Assembly: GCF_036345915.1 (NCBI RefSeq)
Contig: NZ_CP107785.1
Span: 6,634,001-6,698,000, forward strand
Reading direction: 5' to 3'
Length of the DNA stretch: 64,000 nt
Origin: Nocardia sp. NBC_00565
GTDB taxonomy: Bacteria; Actinomycetota; Actinomycetes; Mycobacteriales; Mycobacteriaceae
Part shown: piece by piece, positions 36,282 to 46,871 of the stretch
Numbering within the stretch: the stretch's first letter is position 1
Layout: every line of letters starts with the position of its first letter
Made by a program: the position numbers and the translations under genes
Notes under the pieces: generated by a model
What the model was told of the DNA's origin: nothing
Seen by the model: only the letters and a program-made list of their open reading frames with translations
Database searches by the model: none

Positions 36282-38384
36282 TTATTCGCCGGTCGCCTTG
36301 GCGATGATCTCCTTCGACACGTTGGCCGGAACCTCCGCGTACGAATCGAACACCATGGAGTAGTTCGCCCGGCCCTGGGTCTTCGACCGCAGGTCACCGA
36401 TGTAACCGAACATCTCCGAGAGCGGAACCAGCGCCTTGACGACACGGGCACCACTGCGTTCCTCCATGGCCTGGATCTGGCCACGGCGGGAATTCAGGTC
36501 GCCGATCACATCGCCCATGTACTCCTCGGGCGTGATGACCTCGACCGCCATTAGCGGCTCGAGGATCACCGGACCGGCCTTACGGGCCGCTTCTTTCAGG
36601 GCCTGTGAGCCAGCGATCTTGAAGGCCATTTCCGACGAGTCGACATCGTGGTACGCGCCGTCGAGCAGGCTGACCTTCAGGTTCACCAGCGGGTAGCCCG
36701 CGAGCACACCGTACTGCATGGCATCCTGCGCACCGGCGTCCACCGAAGGGATGTACTCGCGCGGCACGCGACCGCCGGAAACCTTGTTCTCGAACTCGTA
36801 GGTCGCGCCGTCCTCGCCGACGAACGGCTCGAGGGCGATGATGACCTTCGCGAACTGGCCGGAGCCACCCGTCTGCTTCTTGTGGGTGAACTCGAGCTTC
36901 TCGACCTTCTTGGTGATGGTCTCGCGGTAGGCCACCTGCGGCTTGCCGACGTTCGCCTCGACCTTGAACTCGCGACGCATGCGGTCGACGAGGATATCGA
37001 GGTGCAGCTCGCCCATGCCGCCGATGACGGTCTGGCCGGTCTCCTGGTCGAGCTTGACCGAGAAGGTCGGGTCCTCTTCCGAGAGCCGCTGGATCGCGGT
37101 GCCCAGCTTCTCCTGGTCGGACTTGGTCTTCGGCTCGATGGAGACCTGAATGACCGGGTCCGGGAAGGTCATGGACTCGAGCACGATCTGGTTCTGCGGA
37201 TCGCACAGGGTGTCACCGGTGGTGGTGTCCTTCAGGCCGATGACCGCGTAGATGTGGCCGGCCACGGCCTCGCTGACCGGGTTCTCCTTGTTGGAGTGCA
37301 TCTGGAACAGCTTGCCCAGACGCTCCTTCTTACCCTTGGTCGAGTTGATGACCTGGGCGCCGGAGTCGACCTTGCCCGAGTACACGCGCACGTAGGTCAG
37401 CTTGCCGAAGAACGGGTGCACGGCGATCTTGAAGGCCAGACCGGCGAACGGCTCCGTGGCGCTCGCGTCGCGGTGGATGATCTCCTCTTCCTTGCCCGGG
37501 ACGTGGCCGTCGGTGCCACCATCGTCCAGCGGGGTCGGCAGGTAGTCGATCACGGCGTCGAGCATGGGCTGCACGCCCTTGTTCTTGAACGCCGAACCAC
37601 ACAGGATCGGGTAGAGCTCGGAGTTGACCGTCAGCTTGCGGATCGCGCCCTTGATCTCCGCGATCGAAAGCTCCTCGCCGCCGAAGAACTTCTCCAGCAG
37701 CGCCTCGTCGGACTCGGCGACCGTCTCCATCAGTTCCTGGCGGTACTGCTCGGCCCGATCCTTGAGCTCGGCCGGAATCTCGACGACCTCGTACTGCTCG
37801 CCGAGCTTGGTCTCGCCCTTCCAGACCTTGGCGTTCATCTCGACCAGGTCGACGATGCCCTCGAAGGTATCCTCAGCGCCGATCGGCAACTGGATGACCA
37901 ACGGCTTGGCACCGAGGCGATCCTTGATGGTCTGCACGGTGAAGTAGAAGTCCGCACCGAGCTTGTCCATCTTGTTGACGAAGCAGATTCGCGGCACGTC
38001 GTACTTATCGGCCTGACGCCACACCTGCTCGGACTGCGGCTCGACGCCCTCCTTGCCGTCGAACACCGCAACGGCGCCGTCGAGCACGCGCAGCGACCGC
38101 TCCACCTCGACGGTGAAGTCGACGTGCCCGGGGGTGTCGATGATGTTGATCTGGTTGTCGTTCCAGAAGCATGTGGTAGCCGCGGAGGTGATGGTGATAC
38201 CACGCTCCTGCTCCTGCTCCATCCAGTCCATGGTGGCGGCGCCATCGTGGACTTCACCGATCTTGTAGGTGATGCCGGTGTAGAAGAGGATGCGTTCGGT
38301 TGTGGTCGTCTTGCCCGCATCAATGTGGGCCATGATGCCGATGTTGCGGACCTTGTTCAGGTCGGTGAGCACGTCCTGTGCCAC
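36282..38384 (-). CDS. fusA: Elongation factor G
   Basis: A 700-residue GTPase that drives ribosomal translocation. N-terminal GTPase motifs are canonical: [45 protein letters not shown]. The later domains include [15 protein letters not shown] and [12 protein letters not shown]. The length is standard for EF-G. It lies between rpsG and tuf in the str operon. Confidence 0.99.
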   Translation of the reverse strand: MAQDVLTDLNKVRNIGIMAHIDAGKTTTTERILFYTGITYKIGEVHDGAATMDWMEQEQERGITITSAATTCFWNDNQINIIDTPGHVDFTVEVERSLRVLDGAVAVFDGKEGVEPQSEQVWRQADKYDVPRICFVNKMDKLGADFYFTVQTIKDRLGAKPLVIQLPIGAEDTFEGIVDLVEMNAKVWKGETKLGEQYEVVEIPAELKDRAEQYRQELMETVAESDEALLEKFFGGEELSIAEIKGAIRKLTVNSELYPILCGSAFKNKGVQPMLDAVIDYLPTPLDDGGTDGHVPGKEEEIIHRDASATEPFAGLAFKIAVHPFFGKLTYVRVYSGKVDSGAQVINSTKGKKERLGKLFQMHSNKENPVSEAVAGHIYAVIGLKDTTTGDTLCDPQNQIVLESMTFPDPVIQVSIEPKTKSDQEKLGTAIQRLSEEDPTFSVKLDQETGQTVIGGMGELHLDILVDRMRREFKVEANVGKPQVAYRETITKKVEKLEFTHKKQTGGSGQFAKVIIALEPFVGEDGATYEFENKVSGGRVPREYIPSVDAGAQDAMQYGVLAGYPLVNLKVSLLDGAYHDVDSSEMAFKIAGSQALKEAARKAGPVILEPLMAVEVITPEEYMGDVIGDLNSRRGQIQAMEERSGARVVKALVPLSEMFGYIGDLRSKTQGRANYSMVFDSYAEVPANVSKEIIAKATGE

Positions 38385-38522
38385 GGAAATCTTCCCCGCT
38401 CGTAGCTAGTTGGGATTTTCGGGGACGACCCTGTGGTCGTCTCTATGTCAACGCCGGAAGCGGCAGGTAGGTGCCGCATCCGGCTGTGCCTCCCGACCCA
38501 GTAACGACGGGCCGGGCAGACG

Positions 38523-38993
38523 TCACCAGCGGTAGTGCGCGAAGGCCCGGTTGGACTCGGCCATCTTGTGGGTGTCCTCGCGGCGCTTCACCGAAGCGCC
38601 GAGGCCGTTGCTGGCATCGAGGAGCTCATTGGCCAGACGCTCGACCATGGTCTTCTCGCGGCGGGCGCGGGAGTAGCTGACGAGCCAGCGCAGCGCCAGG
38701 GTGTTGGAGCGGCCCGGCCGCACCTCGACCGGCACCTGGTAGGTGGCGCCACCGACGCGGCGGGGCTTCACCTCGAGGGCGGGCTTGACGTTGTCGAGCG
38801 CACGCTTGAGGGTGACGACCGGGTCCGTGCCGGTCTTCTCGCGCGCCTGCTCCAGCGCGGCGTAAACGATGCGCTCGGCAGTGGACTTCTTGCCGTCCAT
38901 GAGGATCTTGTTGACCAGCTGAGTGACCAGCGGCGACCCGTAAACCGGGTCGTTGATCAGCGGACGCTTGGGTGCGGGGCCCTTGCGTGGCAT
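38523..38993 (-). CDS. rpsG: 30S ribosomal protein S7
   Basis: A 156-residue primary rRNA-binding protein that nucleates assembly of the 30S head. The N terminus [20 protein letters not shown] and the C terminus NRAFAHYRW are characteristic. The start follows the rpsL stop by one base, so the two are translated together; 138 bases separate it from fusA. Confidence 0.99.
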   Translation of the reverse strand: MPRKGPAPKRPLINDPVYGSPLVTQLVNKILMDGKKSTAERIVYAALEQAREKTGTDPVVTLKRALDNVKPALEVKPRRVGGATYQVPVEVRPGRSNTLALRWLVSYSRARREKTMVERLANELLDASNGLGASVKRREDTHKMAESNRAFAHYRW

Positions 38994-38994
38994 A

Positions 38995-39369
38995 TCAGCT
39001 CTTCTCCTTCTTGGCGCCGTAACGGCTGCGGGCCTGCTTGCGGTTCTTCACACCCTGGGTGTCGAGCGAGCCACGGATGATCTTGTAACGCACACCCGGG
39101 AGGTCCTTCACACGACCACCACGAACGAGCACCATCGAGTGCTCCTGCAGGTTGTGGCCCTCGCCCGGGATGTAGGCCGTGACCTCGACCGCGCTGGTCA
39201 GGCGAACACGCGCGACCTTACGCAGCGCGGAGTTCGGCTTCTTCGGGGTGGTGGTGTACACGCGGGTGCACACGCCACGACGCTGCGGGCTCCCCTTGAG
39301 GGCCGCGGTCTTGGTCTTGGAGACCTTGTCGCGACGACCCTTGCGGACCAGCTGGTTGATGGTTGGCAT
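38995..39369 (-). CDS. rpsL: 30S ribosomal protein S12
   Basis: A 124-residue protein of the decoding centre and first gene of the str operon. Lys43 ([11 protein letters not shown]) and Lys88 ([13 protein letters not shown]), the positions at which streptomycin resistance usually arises, are wild type, so S12-based resistance is not expected. The start has AAGGAAAG upstream. Confidence 0.99.
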   Translation of the reverse strand: MPTINQLVRKGRRDKVSKTKTAALKGSPQRRGVCTRVYTTTPKKPNSALRKVARVRLTSAVEVTAYIPGEGHNLQEHSMVLVRGGRVKDLPGVRYKIIRGSLDTQGVKNRKQARSRYGAKKEKS

Positions 39370-39664
39370 AGACCGGCTTTCCTTGATTAGTTAACGCGGT
39401 GTCTGGAACTTCATGTCTTTGTCATCGAGCTTTCACTCGCACGTCCGGCCACGTTTCTCGCGTCCCGAGGTCGGGCGTGTCGCACGCAAGACATATCCCG
39501 AATCCTGGGCACGCCGGAAAGGTCAGCCGCTCTCGCTGGCCTACGTTTGCGCACGAACTTGCCCGCATGCTTCCGGGCACAGCGATCCACGATACCCGCG
39601 GCCCCGACACACGGTCAAAGCGGGGTCGATTACCACATCCGACAGGCCGCGACCTCCAGCCAGA
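39370..39664. other. Long leader and promoter region of the str operon
   Basis: About 295 bases between rpsL and the DUF3558 genes, all on the minus strand. Open frames here lack sensible starts and look like noise. The region contains the promoter candidate at 39589-39618, which would give rpsL a leader of about 210 bases. Confidence 0.5.
39589..39618 (-). promoter_or_regulatory. Candidate promoter of the str operon
   Basis: On the minus strand, TTGACC (39618-39613) and TATCGT (39594-39589) are separated by 18 bases. This resembles a housekeeping sigma promoter. It lies about 220 bases upstream of rpsL. Confidence 0.4.
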
Positions 39665-40222
39665 TTACCTGGCCAGATTCAGGGTCAGCTCAACCAGCTT
39701 CTGCGCGCCCGCGCACGGATCGGGATGGCCGCCCGGGCGGTAGTTGATCCACCAGCCGATGATCCCGGTATCGGCGGCGGTCGCACTCACTCCGCACGAG
39801 TCGGGATCGTTCGGACGCGTCGTCTTCAGACCGCGCCGACCCTGCACGGTGATGTTCTCGGTGCTGTAGCCGAGCTTGTCGTTGGTGGTCTTCTCGTTGT
39901 TCAGCGAGCCTTCCTCGTACCAGTTGAGCGTCACCATGGCCGAGCCGCCCGGCGCGTCCTCGACATCCCACATGCAGACGGCGCCGTTGAACGACGGGGA
40001 CACGACCTGCGCGTTGCCGACCGCCGAACCGATCTGGTCGAGCGCGACCACGTCGCATTCGCGCAGCAGCTTGTCGAAGTTGGTGTTGATCGTGGTGGTG
40101 CCGCTGCCGCCCGCCGGATGCGCCGAACCTTTTACGGTCTCGCCGCAGCCACCGGCCGTCACCGCGACCGCGAGCACCGCGGTGGCGACGGCCGCGATCC
40201 GAAGGCCGGCACGTGGACTCAT
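39665..40222 (-). CDS. DUF3558 family lipoprotein (first of two adjacent)
   Basis: A 185-residue exported protein with a hydrophobic N-terminal signal ending in AGGC, a weak lipobox. The mature part shows the DUF3558 pattern of a few widely spaced cysteines: LLRECDVVALDQIG, GAVCMWDVED, DSCGVS and PDPCAGAQKL. ATG 40222 has AGGGG at a good distance; a GTG at 40237 would overlap the preceding gene. DUF3558 proteins are common in Nocardia and mycobacteria and have no known function. It lies 11 bases after its paralogue at 40234-40761, so the two probably form an operon. Confidence 0.87.
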   Translation of the reverse strand: MSPRAGLRIAAVATAVLAVAVTAGGCGETVKGSAHPAGGSGTTTINTNFDKLLRECDVVALDQIGSAVGNAQVVSPSFNGAVCMWDVEDAPGGSAMVTLNWYEEGSLNNEKTTNDKLGYSTENITVQGRRGLKTTRPNDPDSCGVSATAADTGIIGWWINYRPGGHPDPCAGAQKLVELTLNLAR

Positions 40223-40233
40223 CTGGGTTCCCC

Positions 40234-40761
40234 TCACTGCAATCGCTGCACGGTCAACTCGGCCAGCTTGCGCGTCCGGTCACATGGATTGCCCTGCTGC
40301 GAGAACATTCCGTAAGACATCGACCATTCGAAGAAGTCGTCGTCGAGCTGCACCGCGAGATCGCAGACCGAACCGCTCGGGTCCAGCGCCTGAAATCCCT
40401 TGCGGCCACCGACATCGATCGTCTCCGGATTGCGCCCGACATTGGATACCCAGGCCTTCTCGCGATCGATCGGACTGCCGCGATAGGACGCGAAAGTGAC
40501 ACTCGGCGAAGCGATTCCGGCGGACTGGAAGTTGCACCCGACCGAATTGCGGTACACCCGCGCCAACTGGCTCAGCCCCGCGATATCGCGCACCTCTTGT
40601 TCGGTCACATGGCCGCACTCGCCGACGAACGGACCGAGCGAGGCCACCTTCGGGGGCGGGCGCAGCGGTGCGTTGTCGGAATCAGAGTCTCCGCCCGAGC
40701 CGCACGCCGACAGCGTCAATACCAAGGCCAGACCGGTGACGATCGCCGACGGGATCCGCAT
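40234..40761 (-). CDS. DUF3558 family lipoprotein (second of two adjacent)
   Basis: A 175-residue lipoprotein with a clear signal peptide and lipobox LTLSAC (Cys20). The mature domain has the DUF3558 cysteine pattern (GECGHVTEQEV, GCNFQSAG, SVCDLAV, NPCDRTRKLAELTV). Its C terminus closely parallels that of the next gene (PCAGAQKLVELTL), indicating a tandem duplication that has since diverged. It lies upstream in the pair and starts 57 bases after hppD, so read-through from hppD is possible. Function unknown. Confidence 0.87.
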   Translation of the reverse strand: MRIPSAIVTGLALVLTLSACGSGGDSDSDNAPLRPPPKVASLGPFVGECGHVTEQEVRDIAGLSQLARVYRNSVGCNFQSAGIASPSVTFASYRGSPIDREKAWVSNVGRNPETIDVGGRKGFQALDPSGSVCDLAVQLDDDFFEWSMSYGMFSQQGNPCDRTRKLAELTVQRLQ

Positions 40762-40818
40762 GCCGTGAACTCTACCGGCGGCACCCGGGGAGTAGCTCGC
40801 CGTGCGATGCCGGGCTGG

Positions 40819-42051
<1,233 letters not shown>

Positions 42052-42066
42052 TCAATAGGCAACATC

Positions 42067-42079
42067 ATCGATTTTCGAT
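42067..42079. promoter_or_regulatory. Candidate Lrp-type operator between hppD and the AsnC-family gene
   Basis: ATCGA-TTT-TCGAT is a perfect small palindrome in A/T-rich DNA 40 bases upstream of hppD, within its divergent promoter region. Lrp/AsnC regulators bind short A/T-rich symmetrical sites, often next to their own genes. Evidence is position and symmetry. Confidence 0.4.
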
Positions 42080-42191
42080 AGACACTGTGGTGAATCCGGC
42101 TAGGAACTCACCCCTCATGCTGGACAATTTGAATAGCACCATCGGGACCGGCACCAGGCCGATCCACACTCGGCAAACGGAGGCCACCCTC

Positions 42192-42716
42192 ATGTCGCGC
42201 ACCCCCGCGAAACTGGATGAACTCGATCTCGCCATCCTCACCGCGATGCACGAGTATCAGAAAGCGGGCATCCTCGAGCTGTCCCGGCGCACTCGGGTCG
42301 CCAGGGCCACCGTCCAGTCTCGGATCGGGCGGATGGAGGAGTCGGGCGTCATCGCCTCCTATGATCCGCAGATCGACGTCACCGCAGCGGGTTTCGACGT
42401 ACAGGCCTTCGTCACGCTGGAGATCGCGCAGGGTGCGCTGGACACCGTGGCGGCCGAACTCGACTCGATTCCCGGAGTGCTGGAGGCGTATGCGACGACC
42501 GGCTCCGGTGACGTGCTGTGCCGCATCGGCGCGGATTCCCATGCCGGGCTGCAGGCAGTGTTGCTGAGTATCGACCGGACGAGTTCGGTGGTGCGCTCGC
42601 ACAGTGTGATCGTGCTGTCGACGGTGATCGCGCACCGCACGCTGCCGCTGTTGCGCACGCTGACCCCGACCGGGACCACCAAAGCGCCCGCCTACCGGGA
42701 CGCGCCGCAGCGCTGA
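42192..42716 (+). CDS. Lrp/AsnC-family transcriptional regulator
   Basis: A 174-residue feast/famine regulator. An N-terminal helix-turn-helix (LDELDLAILTAMHEYQKAG, then ELSRRTRVARATVQSRIGRM) is followed by the RAM-type effector domain (about 70-150) with AYATTGSGDVLCRI. ATG 42192 with GGAGG nine bases upstream gives the normal family length; earlier in-frame ATGs do not. It is divergent from hppD, which suggests control of tyrosine or phenylalanine breakdown in response to an aromatic amino acid or keto acid. Confidence 0.88.
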   Translation: MSRTPAKLDELDLAILTAMHEYQKAGILELSRRTRVARATVQSRIGRMEESGVIASYDPQIDVTAAGFDVQAFVTLEIAQGALDTVAAELDSIPGVLEAYATTGSGDVLCRIGADSHAGLQAVLLSIDRTSSVVRSHSVIVLSTVIAHRTLPLLRTLTPTGTTKAPAYRDAPQR

Positions 42717-42761
42717 GGCGTTTAAGCTCGTGCTTCCTGTGTCACCGAGTACGAGACTTCG

Positions 42762-43928
42762 ATGAGCGAGCCCGCAGAATCCAGCACCACCACACCCCAT
42801 GCCCGCGCCACCTGGGCCGAATTATTCTTCGACCTGGTCCTCGTCTTCGCGGTCACCCAGACCGCGCATGTGCTCGGTCACCACACCTCGATCGCCACGC
42901 TCGGCCACGCCCTGGTGCTGCTCGCGCCGCTGTGGTGGGGATGGGTCGGGGTCACCATCCTGGTCAATACCGTCGAGGAGACCAATACCCAACGTTTGGT
43001 GCTGTTCGGCTGTGGGCTGTGCATTTTCCTGATGGCCGTCGCGGCGCCCGCCGCACTGGACCAACCACGCGGAGCCGCAATGGTTTTCGCGGGTGCGCAC
43101 CTGCTGTTGCGGATCGTGCTGGTCGCGGCCGTCACCCGCACCCATGGGTTCGAGACCACGATCAATCCGTTCACCATCGGATTGGTCACCGGCATAGCGA
43201 TTTTCGCGAGCGCGCCGCTACCTGAGCACGCGCGGATCTGGGCCTGGACCGGCGCGCTCGTCGTGCAGTTGGGAGCGCCGCTGCTGTACGCCCGCGCGTT
43301 GCGCGACCGGACGATCGGGGTCTCGCATCTGGTGGAGCGGTTCGGTCTGTTCATCATCATCGCGCTGGGCGAATCGGTGGTCGACGCGGGCGCGCAGGCC
43401 GCCGCGACCGACCTCGATCCGGCGGTGGTGACCACATTGGTACTGGCCTTCCTCGTCGGCGCCGGGCTGTGGTGGATCTATTTCCATCGCTCGGCGGGAC
43501 TGCTCGAGCATGCGCTGGCGACGATGCCCACGCCCGGACTGATCGTGCGAGATGTGCTGAGCTATGGGCATTTAGGGCTGGTGTCCGGGTTGGTCGCGGT
43601 GGCCGTCGGGCTGGGGCATGCGGTCGCCGACCCCGTGCACACCGTGCACGGCGTGGCCGCGGCGCTGGCACCGGGCGGTGCGGCGCTGTTCCTCGTCGCC
43701 CTGGTGGTGAATCGGTGGCGGATGCTCGGCAATGTGGCCACGACTCGCCTCGCCGCGGCCATTGCGTTGATCGTGGTCGCCGCGGTGTCTTCGGCGCTGC
43801 CCGCCATCGCCGTCGTGGGGCTCACCGCGGGCGTGCTCATCGCGACCGATATTGCCGAGCAGTTGGTGGCCGGGCCCGGTCAGCCGTTGCCTGCGGTGCG
43901 GGTGGGACGTCGGTCGCGTTCGACGTAG
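42762..43928 (+). CDS. Low temperature requirement A (LtrA) family membrane protein
   Basis: A 388-residue polytopic membrane protein with about ten or more predicted hydrophobic helices. The N-terminal ATWAELFFDLVLVFAVTQTAH is the LtrA signature, and the repeated GLFIIIALGESVVDAG (about 200) is also typical. The name derives from a Listeria locus needed for growth in the cold; the biochemical role is unknown. It follows the Lrp gene by 45 bases on the same strand but has no obvious link to it. Confidence 0.88.
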   Translation: MSEPAESSTTTPHARATWAELFFDLVLVFAVTQTAHVLGHHTSIATLGHALVLLAPLWWGWVGVTILVNTVEETNTQRLVLFGCGLCIFLMAVAAPAALDQPRGAAMVFAGAHLLLRIVLVAAVTRTHGFETTINPFTIGLVTGIAIFASAPLPEHARIWAWTGALVVQLGAPLLYARALRDRTIGVSHLVERFGLFIIIALGESVVDAGAQAAATDLDPAVVTTLVLAFLVGAGLWWIYFHRSAGLLEHALATMPTPGLIVRDVLSYGHLGLVSGLVAVAVGLGHAVADPVHTVHGVAAALAPGGAALFLVALVVNRWRMLGNVATTRLAAAIALIVVAAVSSALPAIAVVGLTAGVLIATDIAEQLVAGPGQPLPAVRVGRRSRST

Positions 43929-43975
43929 CGCAGGGTGGCGGAATCCGCTACCGCCGCAGGTAAACCCGATACCGG

Positions 43976-44632
43976 TCAGCGTCGGCCGAGGCGGGTGACG
44001 AGTCCACAGACGTGCGCCTCGGCCGCCGCGCGCGCGTCCTGCGCGTGCCCGGATTCGAGGGCTTCGACGATGCGGCGATGTTCGCGCAGGGCGACGCGAC
44101 GGTTGAGTTCGGAGCGCCAGAGATCGCCGCGGTAGAGATGCGTTTGGGCTTCGAGCCGGGCCAGTTCGTCGGCGAGCGGGCGATTGCCTGCCCGGTCCCG
44201 GATGAAGGTGTGGAACTCCAGATCGAGTTCGGTATCGCGGGCGGTGTCGGCGGCGCCGCGCAGGTTCTCCTCTTGCTCGGCCAGGAGCGTCGCCAGCTTC
44301 GCCAGATCGGCCTCGGTCAGTTTCGCCGCTGCCTCGGCGGCGGCCAGGCCGTCCAGTACGGCCCGCACCGCGAGCACATCGCGCACCTGGTCGTCGTCGA
44401 TGGCGGCGACCCGAGCGCCCGCGTGCGGGACATTGACGGCCAGGCCCTCATAGATGAGCTGCTGGACGGCCTCGCGCACCGGACTGCGGCTGACGCCGAG
44501 CCGGGTGGCCAGCGCCGGAACGCTCAACGGCGTGCTCGGCTCCAGCTCACCCGTCAGCACCATCTGCCTGACCTGCCGGTGCACGGAGGCGCCGAGCAGC
44601 GCGGAGGCGGTCGCCGCATCCGGGTCGGTCAT
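43976..44632 (-). CDS. GntR-family (FadR/FCD type) regulator of the uptake operon
   Basis: A 218-residue regulator. The winged helix-turn-helix lies at about 18-75 (LSVPALATRLGVSRSPVREAVQQLIYEG). The C-terminal FCD domain carries the usual metal or ligand residues (LEFHTFIRD, ALREHRRIVEALESG, AAEAHV). It is the last gene of a minus-strand run: 28 bases after the dioxygenase, which in turn follows the transporter genes closely. FCD regulators generally bind a carboxylate or sugar-acid derivative of the pathway they control. The palindrome at 48574-48587 in front of the transporter genes is a plausible target. Confidence 0.88.
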   Translation of the reverse strand: MTDPDAATASALLGASVHRQVRQMVLTGELEPSTPLSVPALATRLGVSRSPVREAVQQLIYEGLAVNVPHAGARVAAIDDDQVRDVLAVRAVLDGLAAAEAAAKLTEADLAKLATLLAEQEENLRGAADTARDTELDLEFHTFIRDRAGNRPLADELARLEAQTHLYRGDLWRSELNRRVALREHRRIVEALESGHAQDARAAAEAHVCGLVTRLGRR

Positions 44633-44663
44633 CACAGTGCTTCCTTTCGTCTCGCTGCTGAAA

Positions 44664-45656
44664 TTACCCGTGCGACCGGTAGTTGGCCTGCACGCGCTGG
44701 GTGAGGAAGTCGGCGGCGGTGACCGGCGGGTAGGTGCGCCGTGGCCCCTGGATCACGGCGTCGCGGTCGGCCTGGGCGAAGTAGGCGATGCTGTAGCGGT
44801 CGCCTTGGTATTCGCCCGGGCCCGGGCTGCGCACCCGGTGGAAGTTGGAGGGCAATTCGTCATCGCTCCAGCGGGTGAGCATATCGCCGATATTGCAGGT
44901 GATCAGCGCGGATGACGGGGTAATCGAGGTCCACTGCTGCTCGTGCATCTCCTTGCCGGGGCACACCTGCAGGCCGCCCTGTCCGTCGCGCTGGAAAAGC
45001 AGTGTCAGACAGTCGAAGTCGGTGTGCGCACCCGCGCGCCAGCGACCGGGAACGCCTTGCAGTTCCGCTGGCACCGCGAAGTAGTGCAGCAACCGCAGCG
45101 TGCTCTGATACTGCGCGGAATTCGGATCGTGCGCCTTGGTGAAGTGGTCGCGCTCGAAGCCGAGGCGATCGGCGAAGCAGGACAGCACGCGCATTGCGAC
45201 GGTCCATGCCCGATGCTCGAAATCCAGGATCTCGCTATGGAATCCGGCCATTTCTGCCTCGCTCGGCCACAGCTCGGTCATATGCGGGCGGGTGATCTGA
45301 TAGGACTCCTTCTGGTCGGGCACGCCGATGGACGGGCGCACCTGGCTCAGGCTCTCCCAGCCCGCATTGTTCGCTTTGACCAGGGGGTACTGCGCCTTGG
45401 TCGCTTCCGGGAGCGCGAAAAACTCCGCGGTGCGGGCGAATATGTCATCGATCCGCTCCTGCGAGATGCCGTGGCCGGAGACCTGGAAGAAGCCGATCTC
45501 GGTAGCCGCGGCCCACAGTTGTTCGGTGATCTCGGCACGACGCTCGTCGAAGTCGGTCAGATCGATGACGCGGATCTCGCGGGCGTCGGTCTCCGCACCG
45601 AGGCCGCCCATCTGCTGCTCGCGCGATACCTCGGACAGGTCGTAACTGGCGGTCAT
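44664..45656 (-). CDS. Isopenicillin N synthase-family non-haem iron dioxygenase
   Basis: A 330-residue oxidoreductase of the double-stranded beta-helix fold. The N-terminal region (IRVIDLTDF, then ATEIGFFQVSGHGIS) is the conserved DIOX_N domain. The iron ligands are visible in AGAHTDFDCLTLLF (His and Asp near 215) and in ELPSNFHRV (distal His near 270). The co-substrate anchor is GDRYSIAYFAQ (Arg and Ser near 284). Most such enzymes use 2-oxoglutarate to hydroxylate a small molecule. Membership does not imply antibiotic synthesis: a nucleobase hydroxylase such as fungal thymine 7-hydroxylase also belongs here. The gene follows an ABC uptake system and sits in a run that also has an amidohydrolase, so it probably acts on the imported compound. 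Confidence 0.87.
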   Translation of the reverse strand: MTASYDLSEVSREQQMGGLGAETDAREIRVIDLTDFDERRAEITEQLWAAATEIGFFQVSGHGISQERIDDIFARTAEFFALPEATKAQYPLVKANNAGWESLSQVRPSIGVPDQKESYQITRPHMTELWPSEAEMAGFHSEILDFEHRAWTVAMRVLSCFADRLGFERDHFTKAHDPNSAQYQSTLRLLHYFAVPAELQGVPGRWRAGAHTDFDCLTLLFQRDGQGGLQVCPGKEMHEQQWTSITPSSALITCNIGDMLTRWSDDELPSNFHRVRSPGPGEYQGDRYSIAYFAQADRDAVIQGPRRTYPPVTAADFLTQRVQANYRSHG

Positions 45657-45684
45657 GGTGTCCGTCCTTGTCTGCGTTGGGGTT

Positions 45685-46851
45685 TCAGCTGCCGACGGCG
45701 ATCGTCGGGTCCAGGAATTCCTTGGTGACGATGGCGTCGGCGGTCAGGTTGTTCGGCACGTTCGCGCCCCCACGGCGCAGGATCGGGGCGAATTCGTCGA
45801 TCACGCGTTGTACCCTGGCGATATCGAAACTGCCGACCACACCGTCGGTGTCGTTGCCGATCAGGCCGCCATCAATGAGCGCCTTCGAGCCGTAGGCGGC
45901 GAGTTCGGCACTGTAGGGGCTGAACTTGGGGTTCTTCGAAACCACGTCGACGACAACATCATTCACGTGCGACGGGTCGGCACGAAACTGCGCGGTCGCC
46001 CGCTGGATCATCGGGACGATCCGCTGCAGACAGGGGCGCAGCTCGTTCAGTCGGTCGGCGCGGACGTTGACGGTGCGGGCGTAGCCTTCGTAGCCGACGT
46101 CGCGCAGCAGCTGATAGCCGACCGGCTTGCCCCAGGCGCGGACCTCATGCTCGTAGACGTAGGGCTCGGAGTTCACGAAGCCCTGCTGCGCGAAGGACGG
46201 GCCCGCGACGAAGCGGGACGGCGAGTTGTCGTAGGAGGCATCGATCTGTTTCGGGTCGACGAGTCCCCGCGCGGCCAGCCAGTCCGGATAGAGCTGGCCC
46301 TGCGAAACGACGATCGGCGCACCGGATTTCCCGATATCGGCGATGCCGTGCCAGTCGGGATGGGTCTTGGGATCCCACATCAGCAGCTGCGGGCTGTTCC
46401 GCAACAGCGTCGTCACCGCGATGATCGGCTGCTGGCCCGCCGCGGCGATCGAATGCTCGGAGTGGGCCAGCCCGAGGGTGATGCTCTGGTCGACATACAT
46501 CTGCGAGGGCACAGTCTGGAAGCCGATGGCCGGTCCGCCCGCACGGATCTCCAGGTCGACGCCGGTGTCCTTGCCGTCGACCACCAGCGGGCCGGTGACC
46601 TTGTTGTTGTCGGCATCGACCCGATAGCCGGGGCCGAGCAGCCCGAAGATCGGGCCGGAGTCCGTCTCGGGTTCCCATTGCAGCTGCACGACAACGGTAT
46701 TCGGACATTTCCCGGCCAGCTGCTGTTCAGCGGGTGCGGCCGGGAGGTCGACGGCGGCGGTTTCGGTGTCGGAACCGGAGCAGGCGGCGCCGGTGACGAC
46801 CACCAGGGTGGCGATGGCCGCGATACCGATGCGGCGCAAGGGCATTTTCAT
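45685..46851 (-). CDS. ABC transporter substrate-binding lipoprotein (NMT1/SsuA-like)
   Basis: A 388-residue extracytoplasmic binding protein with a signal peptide and lipobox VTGAAC (Cys24). The mature part begins with a predicted ligand-binding strand VVVQLQWEPETDSGP, followed by FQTVPSQMYVDQSITLGLAHSEHS (read in two parts) and PQLLMWDPKTHPDW. The arrangement fits NMT1/THI5-like periplasmic-binding proteins, which bind pyrimidines, sulfonates and related nitrogen or sulfur compounds. The length is somewhat above the usual 320-350. AGGAGA before the ATG is a good ribosome site. Permease and ATPase genes directly precede it. Confidence 0.87.
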   Translation of the reverse strand: MKMPLRRIGIAAIATLVVVTGAACSGSDTETAAVDLPAAPAEQQLAGKCPNTVVVQLQWEPETDSGPIFGLLGPGYRVDADNNKVTGPLVVDGKDTGVDLEIRAGGPAIGFQTVPSQMYVDQSITLGLAHSEHSIAAAGQQPIIAVTTLLRNSPQLLMWDPKTHPDWHGIADIGKSGAPIVVSQGQLYPDWLAARGLVDPKQIDASYDNSPSRFVAGPSFAQQGFVNSEPYVYEHEVRAWGKPVGYQLLRDVGYEGYARTVNVRADRLNELRPCLQRIVPMIQRATAQFRADPSHVNDVVVDVVSKNPKFSPYSAELAAYGSKALIDGGLIGNDTDGVVGSFDIARVQRVIDEFAPILRRGGANVPNNLTADAIVTKEFLDPTIAVGS

Positions 46852-46871
46852 GAGATTCTCCTGGAATGGGG

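Noticed and set aside
36648..38405. Long plus-strand open frame of 585 codons
   Set aside because: It is antisense to fusA, a certain gene, and arises from high-G+C codon bias.
38995..39369. Possible streptomycin-resistant rpsL
   Set aside because: Lys43 and Lys88 are both wild type.
44664..45656. Isopenicillin N synthase, implying a beta-lactam pathway
   Set aside because: Only family-level similarity is visible; no ACV synthetase or other beta-lactam gene is present, and the neighbours form an uptake operon.
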